A stretch of DNA of 64,000 nucleotides from Channa striata. Its lineage: Eukaryota > Chordata > Actinopteri > Anabantiformes > Channidae. Under the pieces are notes generated by a model. The model had not been told where the DNA came from, made no database searches, and was given only the letters and a program-made list of their open reading frames with translations. The first letter of the stretch is position 1, and every line of letters starts with the position of its first letter. The position numbers and the translations under genes are program-made. Shown here one piece after another: positions 61,101 to 64,000 of this stretch. The stretch lies in NCBI GenBank assembly GCA_033026295.1, contig CM065175.1:15699837-15763836 (forward strand). Direction: 5' to 3'.

Positions 61101-63913
61101 TCAGTGCAATGTGTCTATCTGATGTGTTTTTCATAGTTTTTGGTTTTACAGTAAAGATTAACAAGCTCATCCAGGATGGAGGCTGACAAGTGATTAAAGG
61201 TGAACAGAGAAGATTCAGTGATGGACTGGGAGATGTTTAGTCCCATGGCGTTAAATGTTTTTTTCAAACTGAATTAATTGCTGACCTAAGGGCACTGATC
61301 AAATGTTGAACTTCATAAATATTATCAGCTATTCTGATGTGTATTAAAGTGGTTAAATCTCCTACTTGTGGATCTCGGAACGAGTGCTGAGCTCCATTCG
61401 AGCATAATTGTCCATTTTCCTGTTTAGACGATCCTTGAGGAAGGAATGGAAGATGTGCGTCTCCAACACCTACAGCCACAGTCATAATTAAATGTGAACA
61501 ACCACATCTGTACTTAATATCTCCACCCACATCGTTTGCTGCATCTAAGAATAATCTGTTTTAAAGGGGACTGTATGGAATCTCTTAACAAATGTTTATA
61601 TGAATGTATGACAAAGTGAAAAAAGCATCACAAAAAAAACAAGTTAGTGTTTACCTTCTTGTAAAAAAGTTGTTCAGCTGGCTCTCTGGTTTTTAAGAAC
61701 TCTTCACTGTTAAACACTCTGTGTTCATAGTTCAGATGGGTGCTAACATCCCTGTTAAATACATACATACTACATATGAGTACAACAAAAATATTTTTCA
61801 TTTAATTAGATCTCAACCTGTTACTTCTGAACACAACACACACAGAACCTGAATATGTTGACAATTAGTTCCAGTGTAATCCTTTGGATTTCATGGTTGA
61901 GGTTGCGTTGCCACACTCTCCTCTGTGTCCTCTGCTCATTGATGTCACTCCAGCTTGCATGGCAGCACTGATCCAAGTCAAAATGCATCTGCAGAGACTG
62001 ACACCTGCAAGACAAACTCACTTTGTACAACCTGTTGCCTAGTTTGAAAGACGCTTAGCATCAATCAGATTTTTGGTGCATCAATTATCTCCAGGACTCA
62101 TGCCTGCTGCTGGTGTTTTTAATGTACTGCAGTTTAGTAGTTACTTGAAGGTACCTCTGAATGAAGCAGTCGGCTGCAGCTGCAGGAATGCCTGGTAAGT
62201 CAACAGTATCACAATTAGATGTGGAGACGCTTCCTTTATCCATGTTGATTAAGATTAGATCATCTGTTTCCTGGATAGAATAGAAAATACAATGATTGTC
62301 AAATTTGTCTCTTTTTTTATTCATCTGTTAAAAAAGTATAGATTGTTATTTGCATAAAAAAATCTAGAAATAATACATACAGCCTAAAAATCAAGTTAAA
62401 ATGGACCCAGTACTAAGAAAAATAAGAAACCAGCAACTTTAGACTCTATAGTTTGTATGTAATATTGTTTGCTGGATATTACTGTATATAATGGATATTT
62501 AAATTTGAAAGATTACTTTGTGTACTCACCGAAACAACTTCTTCAAAATGGCTGATATGGCACCCCATGAGAAATGCAGTCGGAGCCATGAGAAAGTCCA
62601 GCATGCTTCTGGACAGAACAGGAACATAAGGATGCTGCCATGACAGAGGCTGGAATGCAGATCAGTCAGGTAATATGCTATTAAACTCCACTGAATTATT
62701 AGTATAATATTTAATGCACTGTGCTGTATGTTTATTCTACAATTTGCCTTGGGTTTCAAAATGCAAGAACAAGTTCAAACTGCATAAAATCAAGATTTTA
62801 CAGTAGATATGGACTTTGAACAGACCATTAGAAAAAGCAACAGACTCTCTGCCACAAGTGTAAGTCTGGCCCAGTTTGCAGAAAATAACACCACCCGTTG
62901 CTCCTGCAGAAGACAAGATATCACCTGCAGAAAGACACAAAGATGAACAAACAGAGACATGTAGACAATGCGAGCTTCCTCCTGCTTCACTAATAAGTAT
63001 AAAAGGTGTGTCCTCTACCTGCAGTAGCTGATTTGGCCTGAAGCAGAGGAAAGGCAGATGGAGATCTAAATCTATAGCTGGGTGGTCCTTGTCTTCTTGA
63101 GGTGGTAATACAATGGTCAGAGGACGTAATGTAAACATCTGGAAGACACAGATCACTGTTAGTGGTACGTGTATTCAGTAATGCTGAATCAAAGAAGATG
63201 CATTTAAATAAAAGCACTGTAGTGGCTGCACTGGTTACGCAGGATCAAATTATATAATCCTAACAAAGGGCTCAGTACACACTGCACACACACACCAAAT
63301 GTAGTTGTCCAGGAGGTGGGATGGGCACAAGTGTCAATTTGGCTGCAAACTCCTTAACTCTGTCCTCCATGTCTGATAAACGACAAGTTCTCAGCTGGAT
63401 TAACAGACTCACAAACAAACAGAAAGAGACACTGTTAGGACCAAACAGACCCACTTTGATTTGTGGTAAAGTAAAAAATATTAATAATAATAAAATAAAA
63501 GTTTTTGGTTTTATTCTCTGTCTCTCACCATGACAAACAATCTTTGAGGGCAGTGAAATATGGATACTGGGATATAACACAGAAACTGTAGCCACAGAAA
63601 AGATTACAGGATCTGGCTCCATTCTGGTGTAAAGCTGTCCCTTCCTGTGAGAATACAACAAAGTCCTGGTTGGTTTTATGTAACATTAAAGTACAATGTA
63701 CACGAGACATCTGTCTTGTACAAGTACAATCTGGCAGTCGTAGAAACACTCTACAGAGGTGCACTGTACGCTAACTGTATAATGTAGGACTGTGTACCAC
63801 TATTGGTCGGTAACACTGCATTACTACTCCATGGGTCTTGTTGCCAAAGACATCTGTGAAAACCAGAAAATGGAATTCTTCGTCTCTTTGTTCACTTGTT
63901 ACCTGGAGCCCAC
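55104..63913 (-). CDS. dennd3: DENND3, DENN-domain Rab GEF (5' end outside window)
   Basis: Twenty-four exons read on the minus strand: 63801-63913, 63529-63644, 63296-63407, 63019-63138, 62826-62924, 62530-62649, 62155-62270, 61849-62004, 61655-61751, 61366-61469, 60767-60954, 60507-60666, 60089-60284, 59797-59965, 58769-59022, 58506-58676, 58176-58305, 57705-57812, 57164-57303, 56702-56862, 56454-56590, 56159-56274, 55699-55836 and 55104-55321. The order is DENN core (FTDVFGNKTHGVV, FTALKDCLS, DLDLHLPFLCFRP, MLDFLMAPTAFLMG), a linker, a PH-like region (KIAMTQRRLFLLTEG) and WD40 repeats (KLWVALSGGKVVVFDA, QVWVGSQDSVIYIID, DGKIAIWKVE). Human DENND3 activates Rab12 in endosome-lysosome and autophagy traffic; the ULK target site was not located. 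The last exon needs one extra base, or an acceptor 20 nt downstream. Other junctions are GT-AG and in frame. Confidence 0.93.
59023..59796. other. Largest dennd3 intron in the window
   Basis: A 774-bp AT-rich intron with no coding potential or recognisable repeat apart from a short TTTATTTATTCATTGATTGA simple tract. Confidence 0.6.
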
Positions 63914-64000
63914 CTGGTAAAAATAAAAATATATACAATAAAAATACATATCATAAAAATGTGAATAAATACATTACAACTCCAGGCTTAGCATTTGCAC

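Noticed and set aside
1..64000. CRISPR arrays, operons, bacterial insertion sequences, tRNA or rRNA genes
   Set aside because: Nothing of the kind was seen. The sequence is vertebrate with spliced genes, and no convincing tRNA A and B box pair was noticed, although a tRNA scan was not possible.

Overview
The window looks like a teleost fish nuclear chromosome. It has small exons with GT-AG introns, long AT-rich non-coding stretches, many (CA)n/(GT)n microsatellites, and relics of transposons common in fish. Six vertebrate genes can be read by exon-by-exon translation. Four are complete; two run off the window ends.

Layout. 1-2.4 kb, minus: 5' part of steap4 (metalloreductase). 2.4-19.4 kb: 17 kb with no recognisable gene, holding a solo LTR (6821-7383), a dead Tc1-like transposon (13555-14392), a LINE 3' end (17721-17890) and a dense microsatellite cluster (8.8-12.9 kb). 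19.4-22.8 kb, plus: glipr2 (GAPR-1). 24.4-32.8 kb, minus: nacad, with a 5.4-kb exon. 38.2-42.6 kb, minus: tbrg4 (FASTKD4). 44.5-54.2 kb, plus: atp4a, the gastric proton pump catalytic subunit, 24 coding exons. 55.1-63.9 kb, minus: the 3' two thirds of dennd3 (Rab GEF with C-terminal WD40 repeats).

The genes do not form a pathway. They cover membrane metal reduction (steap4), a Golgi/lipid-raft CAP protein (glipr2), a nascent-chain-binding protein relative (nacad), mitochondrial RNA stability (tbrg4), gastric acid secretion (atp4a) and Rab activation in membrane traffic (dennd3). nacad and tbrg4 are also neighbours on human 7p13, from memory, so that pair is probably ancestral. An intact atp4a suggests a fish with an acid-secreting stomach.

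The main oddities are: three single-base frameshifts near the start of nacad, all of the same sign and at homopolymers; a fourth in the last exon of dennd3; a GC-AG intron in atp4a; a LINE tail abutting an atp4a splice donor; and a perfect 18-bp hairpin in atp4a intron 1. I found no wholly new biological system. The frameshifts and small structures are the items most worth checking.
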